Origin: Granulicella aggregans
Lineage (GTDB): Bacteria > Acidobacteriota > Terriglobia > Terriglobales > Acidobacteriaceae
NCBI RefSeq assembly: GCF_025685565.1
Contig: NZ_JAGSYE010000002.1
Location: 434,001 to 498,000 of the forward strand
Direction of reading: 5' to 3'
DNA length: 64,000 nucleotides
Shown here: positions 17,728-28,304 of the stretch, one piece after another
Numbering within the stretch: position 1 is the stretch's first letter
Layout: the number at the start of each line of letters is the position of its first letter
Translations under genes and position numbers: made by a program
The notes under the pieces: generated by a model
The model's database searches: none
What the model saw: the letters and a program-made list of their open reading frames with translations, nothing else
Told to the model about the DNA's origin: nothing

Positions 17728-19098
17728 CTACGCTCGCTGATGGCTCCGCCGGCTTCGCGCCAGGAACAGAACAGCCCCTACGACGACCAACACGCCAGCC
17801 AAGAGCAACTCCCGCTCGAAGTTCGCCCGCGAAAACAGAATGTACACAAACCCGCAAACAGCCACCACCGCGGGGACCGGGTAAAGCCACATCCTGAAGG
17901 GACGTGCCAGCTCCGGCTGCGTCCTTCGGAGATAGATCACGCCCACATGCTGCATGAGGAACTGCAACAGAATCCGCAGCACCACCAGCGCTGCAATCAC
18001 ATCCTTCAACTGAAAGAAGCAGAAGACGACTGCCGCTGCAGCCAATGTAAGCAAGGACACATAAGGAAACCCGCGCGTCGGATGCAGCTTCGCGAACGGC
18101 TTGAAGAACTCCCCATCCCGAGCCGCCGCATACGGTATCCGCGAATATCCTAGCAGCAGCGAAAAGATCCCCGCGAACGCCGTGAACATGATCAGCAGCG
18201 CCGCAACCTTGCCGAGCATTGGCCCGACTATTGGCCCATAAGCCATCTCCATGAACAGCGAGATCGTCGCCCGCCGCGCATCCAGATTCTGCTGTGCCAG
18301 CATCGTCTGCCACGGAACCACCGCCAGCACCATCACATTCATCGCCAGATAGATCGCGGCCACCAATCCAATGGAGATGAGGATGGCTCGGGGCACCGTC
18401 CGCGCCGGGTCCTTCACCTCTCCGCCCAAAAACGTGACGTTGTAGTAGCCCCAGTAGTCGTAGGTAGCAATCAGCATCGCCGACCCCAGCCCCATGAAAA
18501 ACGCTGGCGTCAGATGAAACGCTCCCGCAGGCAGCGCGAACGCCTGATGCCAGTTCGCATGTAGCACGCCCGTCACCAGGATCCATCCGATCGTCGCCAT
18601 CACTACCGCCCCCATAGCGATCGAGATCACCTGTATTCGCGCCAGATTCCGATAGAGCAATACAACCGCGAGCACCACCGCTGCGATCGCCACCACCGTC
18701 GCCCAGCTCACGGAGACGCCCGCGCTATACGCCCCCACATGCAGAATCCTCGTAACTCCGCCCTTCGCCAGTGCAGGCAAGAGATACGTAGCGTACTGCC
18801 CCAGCCCTATCGCTCCCGAGGCCATCGACAATGGCGCGGAGAAACAAAGCTGAAATAGAAACAGAAACGCGAGAAGCCGCCCCAGCCTTCCGGGATAGAT
18901 CATCCTGAGAAAGTGATACGTCCCGCCAGCTTCCGGCAGCGCTGCACCAAGCTCCGCCCACACCAGCCCATCGCAGAGCGCAAGCAGCGCGCCGAGAACC
19001 CACCCGAGCATCGCCTGTGGGCCGCCCATCGCCGCCAGAATCAGCGGCATGGTGATGAATGGGCCAACGCCGATCATGTCCAGCATGTTCAATGCCAC
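17728..19098 (-). CDS. APC superfamily amino acid permease
   Basis: About 12 membrane helices are visible in 456 residues. The first reads ALNMLDMIGVGPFITMPLIL, the usual TM1 of amino acid-polyamine-organocation permeases, and FLGGEVKDPARTVPRAILIS is the conserved TM6-7 loop. Substrate unknown. The GTG at 19098 leaves no residues ahead of TM1. The frame is open for a further 23 codons (to about 19167) and includes LARTLTLRGAVAL, which looks like the normal cytoplasmic N-terminus. No ATG, GTG or TTG is available there, so the true start is probably a rarer codon upstream of 19098. Confidence 0.85.
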   Translation of the reverse strand: MALNMLDMIGVGPFITMPLILAAMGGPQAMLGWVLGALLALCDGLVWAELGAALPEAGGTYHFLRMIYPGRLGRLLAFLFLFQLCFSAPLSMASGAIGLGQYATYLLPALAKGGVTRILHVGAYSAGVSVSWATVVAIAAVVLAVVLLYRNLARIQVISIAMGAVVMATIGWILVTGVLHANWHQAFALPAGAFHLTPAFFMGLGSAMLIATYDYWGYYNVTFLGGEVKDPARTVPRAILISIGLVAAIYLAMNVMVLAVVPWQTMLAQQNLDARRATISLFMEMAYGPIVGPMLGKVAALLIMFTAFAGIFSLLLGYSRIPYAAARDGEFFKPFAKLHPTRGFPYVSLLTLAAAAVVFCFFQLKDVIAALVVLRILLQFLMQHVGVIYLRRTQPELARPFRMWLYPVPAVVAVCGFVYILFSRANFERELLLAGVLVVVGAVLFLARSRRSHQRA

Positions 19099-19188
19099 CG
19101 CGCCACGTAACGTCAGCGTGCGCGCAAGCTGCTGCGAGTTGGCCCCATCGTGCTCGATCTTCTGAGTCTACCGTCTGGCTCTTCTTTG

Positions 19189-19352
19189 TTCGTCATTCCC
19201 GAAGGGAATCTGCGTCTACAGAGTCCACTCCCTGAACCTACCCATTGAGCGGTATACGTTCCCACCCATCGCAAGAGACAACGGCGCAATGGATGGGACA
19301 CCCTAACATTCTTGCTTCTGCGGCAAGGGGAAGAATCCCCGCATCCCGCCCG
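19189..19352. repeat. Intergenic palindromic repeat cluster
   Basis: Three repeat-like pieces fill the divergent space: TTCGTCATTCCCGAAGGGAA at 19189-19208, an inverted pair CCCATCGC / GCAATGGATGGG at 19266-19298, and GAAGAATCCCCGCATC at 19330-19345. The last piece, extended to CCCG at 19352, matches 32147-32169 with only two or three differences, so it belongs to a dispersed family shared with the element behind ligD. No gene is visible between 19099 and 19390. Confidence 0.5.
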
Positions 19353-19390
19353 GCCATCGAACTTCTACCAACTATGAGAGATTTAACCCA

Positions 19391-22132
19391 ATGACCCTCC
19401 GCGCCCTTGCAGCGACTGTCACCTTGTTTGCATCCGCCCTTGCGGCTACCGCTCAGCAGCCCCTGCCGCAGTTCACCGACCCCGCCAACCTGCGCGGCGA
19501 GCGCGTGAAGCCCCGCGACGGACGCGAGTTGCCCATCGACCAGGGCGCACGCGGCCTCGAGCAGATGCTGCGTAAGCTCAACACCCGCGCCTCGCTTATG
19601 CTCATCGTCGCCCACCCCGACGACGAAGACGGTGGCATGCTCACCTACTACTCCCGCGGGCTCGGCGCACGCGTCGCCATGCTCACCCTCACCCGCGGCG
19701 AGGGCGGCCAGAACGCTATGACCGGCGACTTCGAAGACGCCCTGGGCCTGCTCAGAACCCAGGAACTTCTCTCCGCCGACCGCTATATGGGCGTCGATCA
19801 GTTCTTCGGCACCGAAGTAGACTTCGGCTTCTCGAAGACCAAAGAAGAGGCCTTCAAGAAGTGGACCCACGAGCGCGTGCTCTACGACGCCGTCCGCGCC
19901 ATCCGCCTCTATCGCCCGCTAGTTATCGCAGCCGTCTTCATCGGCGGCGTCACCGACGGCCACGGCCAGCACCAGGTCTCCGGCCAGATCGCGCAGGAGG
20001 CCTTCAAGGCTGCCGCCGACCCCACCGTCTTCCCCGACATGATCGCCGAAGGCATCCTCCCCTGGCAGGCGCTAAAGGTCTATGCCCGCGTCCCTATGCA
20101 GTCGATCTCCGACAAGGGCTTGTTCGACTACGCCACCGGCAAGTACACCGCGCCGCGGTTCGAGAACTACGTCACCGGCGAGGTCACCACCACCACGCCG
20201 ACGGCAGACGTCATCGTCCACGAAGGAACGCCCGACAAGCTCCTCTCCGACGATCCTGCCGCGCCTCCGAGAACATACGTTCAGTTCGCAAGGATCGGCC
20301 TGGGGATGCAGAAGTCCCAGATTGGCGGCGGCATCCGCGTGCCCCCAGCGGGTGCCTTCGACGTGAGCTACCACCGATATGGATCGAAGCTCGCGAAGCA
20401 GCCGCAACACGAAACGAGCTTCTTCGACGGGATCGACACCAGCATCGGAGGCATCGGACGATCCATACCAGGCGCGCCAAAGTTTGAGCTCGAACAACTG
20501 GAAAGCCTAGAAGCTGAGATGAAACAGCTTTCTGACCGGAACGCCAGCGAAAAGCAGCGCCCGCGACTGCCCGAACTTCTTGCCGGCGCCTTGAAACGAA
20601 CTGACCTTATCCTCTCAACGCTTGAGTCATCACAGCTCACGGGGCAGGAGAAAGCCGACGCCCTTCACGAACTCCGCATCAAGCGCGTTCAACTGAATGA
20701 CGCTCTTGCGCTTGCTCTGGGGGCACAAGTCGATGCCGAGGCAGATGGCGCGGATGTTTTGCAAAATGGCTTAGGGCTTGTTCATGTCCAGGTCTCAGAG
20801 TCCGCAGATCTTCGACTCAAGTTTCCGGTGAGGCTAAGTGCTTTTGGGACTAAAGCATTCACAGAGTTGCGTCGGGAATTTGGCCCCGACGATCCGCAAA
20901 GGTCTATTGAAGCCAAAGTCGATCTGCACTTTCGCCCAGATATGACCTCAGTCATCACAAAACCATATTTCTTCCGTGACAACATCGAGGAGGCTTCCTA
21001 CCAGATGCATGACGCGGCACTGCGCAATGCTCCGTCAACTCCGCCGGCGTTCGTGGCCAAGGCGCATTACACCTACAACGGCGTGGACTTTGAGATTGAC
21101 CGCATCGTCCACAATGGCCTCCAGCCAGTAAGCATCGTCCCACATGGAAGTCTCAGCCTCTCCACTCATGCGCAGGTCCTCTCAAACAGCGCTACGTCAA
21201 CGACCATCCGCGCCTTCCTCACTCCCGCAACAACCCCAGCGATAGCGCCAACGCTTGCGCTTCCAACTGGCTGGAGATCAACTGCAGCCTCGGCCAATGC
21301 CGCGACTGCAGATGAGACGCGCTTCACCATTACGCCCCCGCCCACAGCCCGCAGAGCTACCCTCATCAAAGCCAGCGCTGCACTCCCGGACGGAACGATC
21401 TCCGTCGGCTACCGGCCCATCGGCTACGGCGATCTCCCCCGGACCAACTACTACACGCCCGCCACCGTCCGCATCGTGCCCGTCGATCTGAACCTGCCAT
21501 CGAATAAAAAGATCGCCTACCTCCCCGGCACGGGCGACGCCGTCCCCGAAGCTCTCGCCTCCATCAACCTCAAGCCCGAGATCCTCACCGTAGCCGACCT
21601 CACCCCGGCCAAGCTCGCGCAGTACGACACGGTCATCCTCGGCGTCCGCACCTACGCCGCCCACCCCGACCTCCACGGCGCACCCACGCAGGCGCTGCTC
21701 GGCTACGCCCGCAACGGCGGCAACGTCCTCGTGCAATACCAAACCACCGAGTTCACGGCCGAAGACGCTCCTTACCCTCTGTCGCTCGGCAGCAACGAAA
21801 GGGTCGTAGACGAGACCGACCCCGTCCAACTCCTCGACGCCAGTGCCCCATTCCTCACCACGCCAAACAAGATCACCCCCACCGACTTCAATAACTGGGT
21901 GGAAGAGCGCGGCCACGGCTTCCTTGGTAGCTGGGATTCGCACTACACGGCGTTGACCGAAACCCACGACCCGGAGGAAGACCCGCAACGCGGCGGCCTC
22001 ATCACAACAAACCTCGGCAAGGGAAGATGGACCTACTGCGCCTTTGCCCTCTATCGCCAGCTCCCCGAAGCCGTCCCCGGAGCCTTCCGCCTCTTCGTGA
22101 ATCTCATCACTCCCGCGACCGCAAAGAATTAA
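19391..22132 (+). CDS. Large secreted PIG-L family protein
   Basis: The 913-residue protein has a signal peptide (MTLRALAATVTLFASALAAT). A PIG-L deacetylase domain follows at about 68-260 with AHPDDED (74-80), TRGEGGQN and GHGQHQVSGQIAQEAF. The remaining 650 residues form beta-rich domains ending in a DJ-1/ThuA-like segment (YDTVILGVRTYAAHPDL ... NGGNVLVQYQTTEF). This arrangement is common in acidobacteria and Bacteroidetes and is probably periplasmic or surface-bound. The base and codon pattern between about 20.6 and 21.2 kb is less GC-biased than its surroundings, hinting at a domain of different origin. Substrate unknown. Confidence 0.8.
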   Translation: MTLRALAATVTLFASALAATAQQPLPQFTDPANLRGERVKPRDGRELPIDQGARGLEQMLRKLNTRASLMLIVAHPDDEDGGMLTYYSRGLGARVAMLTLTRGEGGQNAMTGDFEDALGLLRTQELLSADRYMGVDQFFGTEVDFGFSKTKEEAFKKWTHERVLYDAVRAIRLYRPLVIAAVFIGGVTDGHGQHQVSGQIAQEAFKAAADPTVFPDMIAEGILPWQALKVYARVPMQSISDKGLFDYATGKYTAPRFENYVTGEVTTTTPTADVIVHEGTPDKLLSDDPAAPPRTYVQFARIGLGMQKSQIGGGIRVPPAGAFDVSYHRYGSKLAKQPQHETSFFDGIDTSIGGIGRSIPGAPKFELEQLESLEAEMKQLSDRNASEKQRPRLPELLAGALKRTDLILSTLESSQLTGQEKADALHELRIKRVQLNDALALALGAQVDAEADGADVLQNGLGLVHVQVSESADLRLKFPVRLSAFGTKAFTELRREFGPDDPQRSIEAKVDLHFRPDMTSVITKPYFFRDNIEEASYQMHDAALRNAPSTPPAFVAKAHYTYNGVDFEIDRIVHNGLQPVSIVPHGSLSLSTHAQVLSNSATSTTIRAFLTPATTPAIAPTLALPTGWRSTAASANAATADETRFTITPPPTARRATLIKASAALPDGTISVGYRPIGYGDLPRTNYYTPATVRIVPVDLNLPSNKKIAYLPGTGDAVPEALASINLKPEILTVADLTPAKLAQYDTVILGVRTYAAHPDLHGAPTQALLGYARNGGNVLVQYQTTEFTAEDAPYPLSLGSNERVVDETDPVQLLDASAPFLTTPNKITPTDFNNWVEERGHGFLGSWDSHYTALTETHDPEEDPQRGGLITTNLGKGRWTYCAFALYRQLPEAVPGAFRLFVNLITPATAKN

Positions 22133-22146
22133 GAGACACTACAGCC

Positions 22147-22917
22147 ATGACCACCGGCTCTCTCGAAGCGAAGCACCTCGAAGCGGCAGACCTCCTGCTC
22201 AACGCCCGCCGCACCGCTACCCCTATCGCCGACCTCCCGGCCGAGCTTCAGCCCACGTCGCTCGAAGAGGCCTACGCAGTCCAGGACCTCCTCGCCGAAG
22301 CCTATGGCCCCATCGGCGGATGGAAGGTTGGCGCGCCCACGCCCGAAGCCACGCCCATCTTCGCCCCCATGCCGCTCGCCTGGATCGCCGCCAGCGGAAG
22401 CACGCTCTCCGGCATTACCTCGCGCTATCGCGGGCTCGAGGCAGAGATCGCCTTCCAGCTCGGCGAAGACCTTCCGCCCCGCGCGACCCCGTACACCATG
22501 GACGAGATCGTCGCCGCCATCGCCAGTTGCCACCCCGCCATAGAAGTGATCGAGTCGGGCCTCGCCGACCCCGTCGCCGCCACGCGGATGTCGATGCTCG
22601 CCGACCTCCAGATGCACGGCGGCTTCCTCTACGGCCCTGCCTTTGCCGACTGGCAAGCCATCGACTTCACCTCCGAGACCGTATCTCTATCCGTCGACGG
22701 CGTAGTCCGCATCGAGCGCACCGGCTCCAACACCTCCGGCAATCTCATGCGCCTGCTTCCCTTCCTCGCCAACGAAGGCTCGGCCCGCACCCACGGCCTC
22801 AAGCGCGGTCAGTGGATCACCACCGGAAGCTGGACCGGCCTCGTTCAAGCGATGTCCGGGTCGGACGTCAACGTCCACTTCGGCACCGCCGGCCGCGTCG
22901 AACTTCTCTTCGCCTAG
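22147..22917 (+). CDS. 2-keto-4-pentenoate hydratase / fumarylacetoacetase-like enzyme
   Basis: The 256-residue protein matches the MhpD/DmpH hydratase-decarboxylase family: LEEAYAVQDLLAEAYGPIGGWKVGA, GLEAEIAFQLGEDL, CHPAIEVIESG and GSWTGLVQAMSGSDVNVHFG. The acidic metal-binding positions lie in the AEIAF and AIEV strands. I use the ATG at 22147, 14 bases after the previous stop; longer reading lies inside the PIG-L gene. Family members act late in meta-cleavage of aromatic compounds, but no ring-cleavage genes are nearby, so the substrate is open. Confidence 0.8.
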   Translation: MTTGSLEAKHLEAADLLLNARRTATPIADLPAELQPTSLEEAYAVQDLLAEAYGPIGGWKVGAPTPEATPIFAPMPLAWIAASGSTLSGITSRYRGLEAEIAFQLGEDLPPRATPYTMDEIVAAIASCHPAIEVIESGLADPVAATRMSMLADLQMHGGFLYGPAFADWQAIDFTSETVSLSVDGVVRIERTGSNTSGNLMRLLPFLANEGSARTHGLKRGQWITTGSWTGLVQAMSGSDVNVHFGTAGRVELLFA

Positions 22918-23013
22918 CCGCGTGCCGCGCCACGAATCTGTGCCCCATGCATCGCAGCCTCATCGCGATGCGTGGGATGAAGCCACAAACGTCTACCGAT
23001 CAGGATCGAAACT

Positions 23014-24630
<1,617 letters not shown>

Positions 24631-24682
24631 AACTTTCGTTGTAGAAACGCCCGTTAAACGCTACTGAGCCAGAAAAACTTAC

Positions 24683-24710
24683 TTGGCAATCGTGGAGGTT
24701 GCGCTAGACT
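24683..24710 (+). promoter_or_regulatory. Candidate sigma-70 promoter upstream of the EAL gene
   Basis: TTGGCA (24683-24688) and TAGACT (24705-24710) are spaced by 16 bases. An ATG follows 7 bases after the -10, so transcription would begin at or near it. The downstream product would be a 14-codon peptide (24718-24762) ahead of the phosphodiesterase gene. Confidence 0.45.
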
Positions 24711-24717
24711 TCTGTCC

Positions 24718-24762
24718 ATGCTGACTCGCTTCCCAACGATTCATCCGTGCGGCACGGTTTGA
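24718..24762 (+). CDS. Possible leaderless 14-residue leader peptide
   Basis: The frame reads MLTRFPTIHPCGTV and stops at TGA. It starts where the upstream promoter would place the first transcribed base. It ends 63 bases before the phosphodiesterase start. There is no ribosome-binding site and no known family; I list it only because promoter, start and position agree. Confidence 0.2.
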   Translation: MLTRFPTIHPCGTV

Positions 24763-24825
24763 TCGGGAAACGGCTTGGGCAGATATCTCGAAGCCAGGGA
24801 TAAACACCACCACGAGCTTTAATCG

Positions 24826-26445
24826 ATGACGTTCAGGCTAAACCGCCGCTTGTGGATATCGACGACCGCAATCCTGCTGGCAATGGCGATAGGTGCGTCG
24901 ATTGGATACCTCAGCGGCAGAAGATTCGTCGAGACCACCGCCGAAGCCCGCCTGCAGGAGGAGGCTGCGCCGCTCGCGGAGACCATTCACTCCGTCGTAA
25001 CCGAGTCTCACGACATCCTCGCCAAGGCGAACGCCCTCAATCTCCCGGCCTGCTCCGATGCGGAGATCGCCCAGCTTCGGCAGTTGATCTATCACTCCGC
25101 CAACTTCCGTGAGATCGGCCGCATTCACGATGGAAAGATCCTCTGCTCTGCCCTCTTCGGAAGAGACAATCTCCCCAAAGAACAGTTCAAGCCGACGTTT
25201 CACTACCAGGACGGGACAACCCTCTTCAGGGATATGGCGCCCTATAGAGTCGCCGGATCTCCCGTCTTCATTCGCCAGCGAGGCGACTTCTTTGCCGTCG
25301 AATCCCCAGAGCTGAGTGGCCGGATTCACGAGATGAGGCGGAACCACGAGGTCTTCTCTTCTGGAGCGATCAATACCTTCTTGCCTTCGGCCGTTGGTAA
25401 ATCGAAGAAGCTCCCTGGCGCGATCATCGATCGGGAGTCGCAGGGACGCATCGGCGACACAATCTACGCTACACACTGCATCGCCAACGCCACCGGCCCC
25501 AGCCAGATCGACTGTGCCACATCCTTCGGATCGTTCGCGAGCTATCGAAGGGCGCAACGGGGATTGCTGATCCTCTATGCCATGAGCATCGGCCTCTTCC
25601 TGGGCCTCGTCAGCGCGCTTCTACTGCTGCTGCACTCACGCCGGCGCAGCATGCCTCATCAACTGATCAAAGCAATCCGCCAGGATCGGCTGCACTTCGT
25701 CTATCAGCCCATCGTCGACCTCTCCAGCGGCCGTATTGTGGCCGCCGAGACGCTCGCCCGCTGGCGAGATGATGACGGCCTTCAGATTGGCCCGGACATC
25801 TTCATTCGTCTCGCGGAAGAGAGGGGACTCGCGCTCGAAGTCGCCCGGCTGGCCCTGCGCCATACGTTGCTCGACTTCGCGGACACGCTACGGAGCGACG
25901 ACACCGAATTCCGCATCCACATCAACCTCACAGCCAGCGATCTCGCGGACCCGGCACTGTTGCCCATGCTCGGACAGTCATTAGCCGCTGCGGGAGTCGC
26001 GCCACACAAGCTAGTGCTCGAACTCACGGAGAGCGCGACGGCCCGACACAGCATCGCGATTGAAGCCGTGCACCGGCTCCGCGAGCGCGGCCATAGCGTT
26101 CAGATCGACGACTTCGGGACCGGCTACTCAAGCCTCGCCTATCTGAAAGACCTCGACGTGGACGCCATCAAGATCGATAAGGCGTTCACCCAGTCGATCG
26201 GCACGGATTCTGTTACCGGAGTGATTCTTCCGCAGATTCTTACGATGGCTTCGGGCCTCGGCCTACTCGTGATCGCCGAAGGTATCGAGATACCGGAGCA
26301 GGCAGCGTACTTCGCAGGGTTTGACTTGCCTGTTATGGGCCAGGGATGGCTGTTTGGCAAGCCGCAGGCTCCCGGCGAATTCCTGCTCGCGCTCGCATCC
26401 CAGGAAGAACAACGAGTGACTCTGCCGGTTACGAACAACGCCTGA
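24826..26445 (+). CDS. c-di-GMP phosphodiesterase with periplasmic CSS motif and EAL domain
   Basis: A membrane helix (about 10-30), a periplasmic domain (about 31-240) containing NLPACSDAEIAQLRQLIY and KILCSALFGRDNL, a second helix (about 247-267) and a cytoplasmic EAL domain (about 280-525) give the layout of PdeC (YjcC)-type enzymes. There, CSS cysteines sense periplasmic redox or disulfide state. In the EAL domain the metal residues are visible: AAETLAR (EAL replaced by ETL), IHINLTASDL, VLELTES, IDDFGTGYSSLAYLK and VIAEGIE. All key acids are present, so it should hydrolyse c-di-GMP to pGpG. DUF2277 follows 53 bases later. Confidence 0.9.
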   Translation: MTFRLNRRLWISTTAILLAMAIGASIGYLSGRRFVETTAEARLQEEAAPLAETIHSVVTESHDILAKANALNLPACSDAEIAQLRQLIYHSANFREIGRIHDGKILCSALFGRDNLPKEQFKPTFHYQDGTTLFRDMAPYRVAGSPVFIRQRGDFFAVESPELSGRIHEMRRNHEVFSSGAINTFLPSAVGKSKKLPGAIIDRESQGRIGDTIYATHCIANATGPSQIDCATSFGSFASYRRAQRGLLILYAMSIGLFLGLVSALLLLLHSRRRSMPHQLIKAIRQDRLHFVYQPIVDLSSGRIVAAETLARWRDDDGLQIGPDIFIRLAEERGLALEVARLALRHTLLDFADTLRSDDTEFRIHINLTASDLADPALLPMLGQSLAAAGVAPHKLVLELTESATARHSIAIEAVHRLRERGHSVQIDDFGTGYSSLAYLKDLDVDAIKIDKAFTQSIGTDSVTGVILPQILTMASGLGLLVIAEGIEIPEQAAYFAGFDLPVMGQGWLFGKPQAPGEFLLALASQEEQRVTLPVTNNA

Positions 26446-26498
26446 TCTCCAGTCAGACTGTGACGCGGGAGAGACACGAACGATCGGAGCGCCCGACC

Positions 26499-26768
26499 AT
26501 GTGCCGCAACATCAAAATGCTCTTCAACTTCGACCCACCCGTCACGGACAGCGAAGTCCACGCCGCGTCCCTGCAGTTTGTCCGCAAGATCAGCGGGATT
26601 AATAAGCCATCCAAGGTAAACGAAGCGCCCTTTCTTGCCGCGATCGATGCCATCGCTGGAATCTCCACCGAATTCCTGCATTCGCTTGAGACGAATGCAC
26701 CACCTAAGAACCGCGAAGCAGAAGCGGCAAAGTTGAAGGCGAGAAGCGTGAAACGGTTCGGAAGCTAG
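26499..26768 (+). CDS. DUF2277 family protein
   Basis: The 89-residue product begins MCRNIKMLFNFDPPVTDSEV and contains AASLQFVRKISGINKPSKVN, the complete DUF2277 pattern. The Cys at position 2 and the basic C-terminus (KLKARSVKRFGS) are typical. The function of the family is unknown. It probably shares a transcript with the phosphodiesterase. I use the ATG at 26499; earlier in-frame starts lie within the preceding gene. Confidence 0.88.
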   Translation: MCRNIKMLFNFDPPVTDSEVHAASLQFVRKISGINKPSKVNEAPFLAAIDAIAGISTEFLHSLETNAPPKNREAEAAKLKARSVKRFGS

Positions 26769-26903
26769 GCCAGCTCAGCGGCACCTCTCCACAAGACCTC
26801 ATTATTTGACAGTGCTACGCGCTGCTCTCTACCCTTTCGTCTCGTAATCTGTTTCCCTGTAGAAATCATCGCGCCGACTCTCGCACCCAGAGGAAACCCC
26901 TGC

Positions 26904-28250
26904 ATGCCTTTTAGAGAACCTTTCCTGGTATTCCTCTTTGCCGGCTCCGCGCTCGTCTTGCAGGCGCAGGCACCACCGCCAACGGCAAAGCGCACCTCTG
27001 AAGTCGTCACGGGCATTCCCGCCAACTACGATGAGGCGAAGGTCGGCACCTACACCCTGCCTGACGCGCTCACGCTTAACAACGGCAGTCACTTCAACGA
27101 CCCCCATATCTGGTACCTCCAGCGCCGTCAGGAGATCGTCAAACTCTTTGAGGTCCAGCAATATGGTCAAGCTCCCGGCCGCCCTCCCGGTGAGAACTTC
27201 GAGATCGTCGACAAGGGAACACCTGCGCTCAACGGGAAGGCCATCCGCAAACAGGTCACCATCTACCTCAACAAGGAGAAGACCGGTCCAGCGATCGATC
27301 TCCTGATCTATCTCCCCGCGAACGCGACCAAGCCAGTGCCGATGTTCTTCAGCATCAACTTCGGTGCCGTTCAGAATGCGGTCGATGATCCCGGCATCAT
27401 CCCCGAGAAGGTCTGGGACCCCAAGACCAACACGCGCATAGTGCCACCGTCACCACCGCCAGGCCATAACTTCGGCCACATCGACGCAGAAGCCTTGATA
27501 GCCGTCGGCTTCGGCGTAGCCACCTACTATTACGGCGACATCGACCCAGACTATCCCGAAGGTTTCTCGAACGGCATTCGCGCCCGCTACCAGAGACCCG
27601 GCCAGACAGATCGCGCCCCGGATGACTGGGGTGCGGTCGCAGCCTGGGCATGGGGCATGAGCCGCGTTCAGGACTACTTCGAGACCGACAAGAGCATCGA
27701 CGCCAAACGCGTCGCCATCCACGGCATCTCCCGCCTGGGCAAGACCGTCATGTGGGCCGGAGCGCATGATCAGCGCTTCGCCGCCGTCATCGCAAGCTGC
27801 TCCGGTGAAGGCGGCGCAGCGCTCAGTCATCGGAACTACGGCGAAACCATCGCCAACCTGACGGACCCCACTCGCTTCTCCTACCAATTCGCTCCAAACT
27901 ATGCGAAGTACGGCGGCTTCCCCGACAAAGCGCCTATGGACGCCAATCTCCTCATCGCATTGATCGCTCCTCGTCCTCTGCTCTTACAGACCGGCAGCAC
28001 CGACGACTGGTCCGATCCCAAAGGCGAGTTCCTGGCCGAAGTCGCCGCTGGCCCGGTCTACAAGCTGCTCGGAAAAGAAGACCTTGGCACGGACGTCTGG
28101 CCCGCTGCCGGTCAGCCGATCCTCCACGACCTCAGCTACTTCATGCACGATGGCGGCCACGGCATGGTCCCCTCGGACTGGGCCATCTACATCGAGTTCC
28201 TCAAGAAAAATCTCCATCCGGAAAAGAAAAATCTCCATCCGGAAAAGTGA
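26904..28250 (+). CDS. Secreted CE15-like glucuronoyl esterase
   Basis: The 448-residue protein has a signal peptide (to about residue 22) and an alpha/beta-hydrolase domain. The nucleophile is S276 in HGISRLGKTVMWAG, the acidic residue is probably E302 in ASCSGEGGAAL, and the histidine lies in MHDGGHGMVPSD. These are the CE15 pattern (GxSRxGK) of 4-O-methylglucuronoyl methylesterases, which cut lignin-glucuronoxylan esters; the fungal cysteine in GCSR is Ile here, as in several bacterial members. The C-terminus is a perfect in-frame duplication (KNLHPEK twice), encoded by two 21-base units at 28206-28247. Confidence 0.82.
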   Translation: MPFREPFLVFLFAGSALVLQAQAPPPTAKRTSEVVTGIPANYDEAKVGTYTLPDALTLNNGSHFNDPHIWYLQRRQEIVKLFEVQQYGQAPGRPPGENFEIVDKGTPALNGKAIRKQVTIYLNKEKTGPAIDLLIYLPANATKPVPMFFSINFGAVQNAVDDPGIIPEKVWDPKTNTRIVPPSPPPGHNFGHIDAEALIAVGFGVATYYYGDIDPDYPEGFSNGIRARYQRPGQTDRAPDDWGAVAAWAWGMSRVQDYFETDKSIDAKRVAIHGISRLGKTVMWAGAHDQRFAAVIASCSGEGGAALSHRNYGETIANLTDPTRFSYQFAPNYAKYGGFPDKAPMDANLLIALIAPRPLLLQTGSTDDWSDPKGEFLAEVAAGPVYKLLGKEDLGTDVWPAAGQPILHDLSYFMHDGGHGMVPSDWAIYIEFLKKNLHPEKKNLHPEK

Positions 28251-28304
28251 GCAAAAAGCATCTCTCAAATGCCGCCCCGAATCTCAGTAATCGAGGCCAC
28301 CTTC

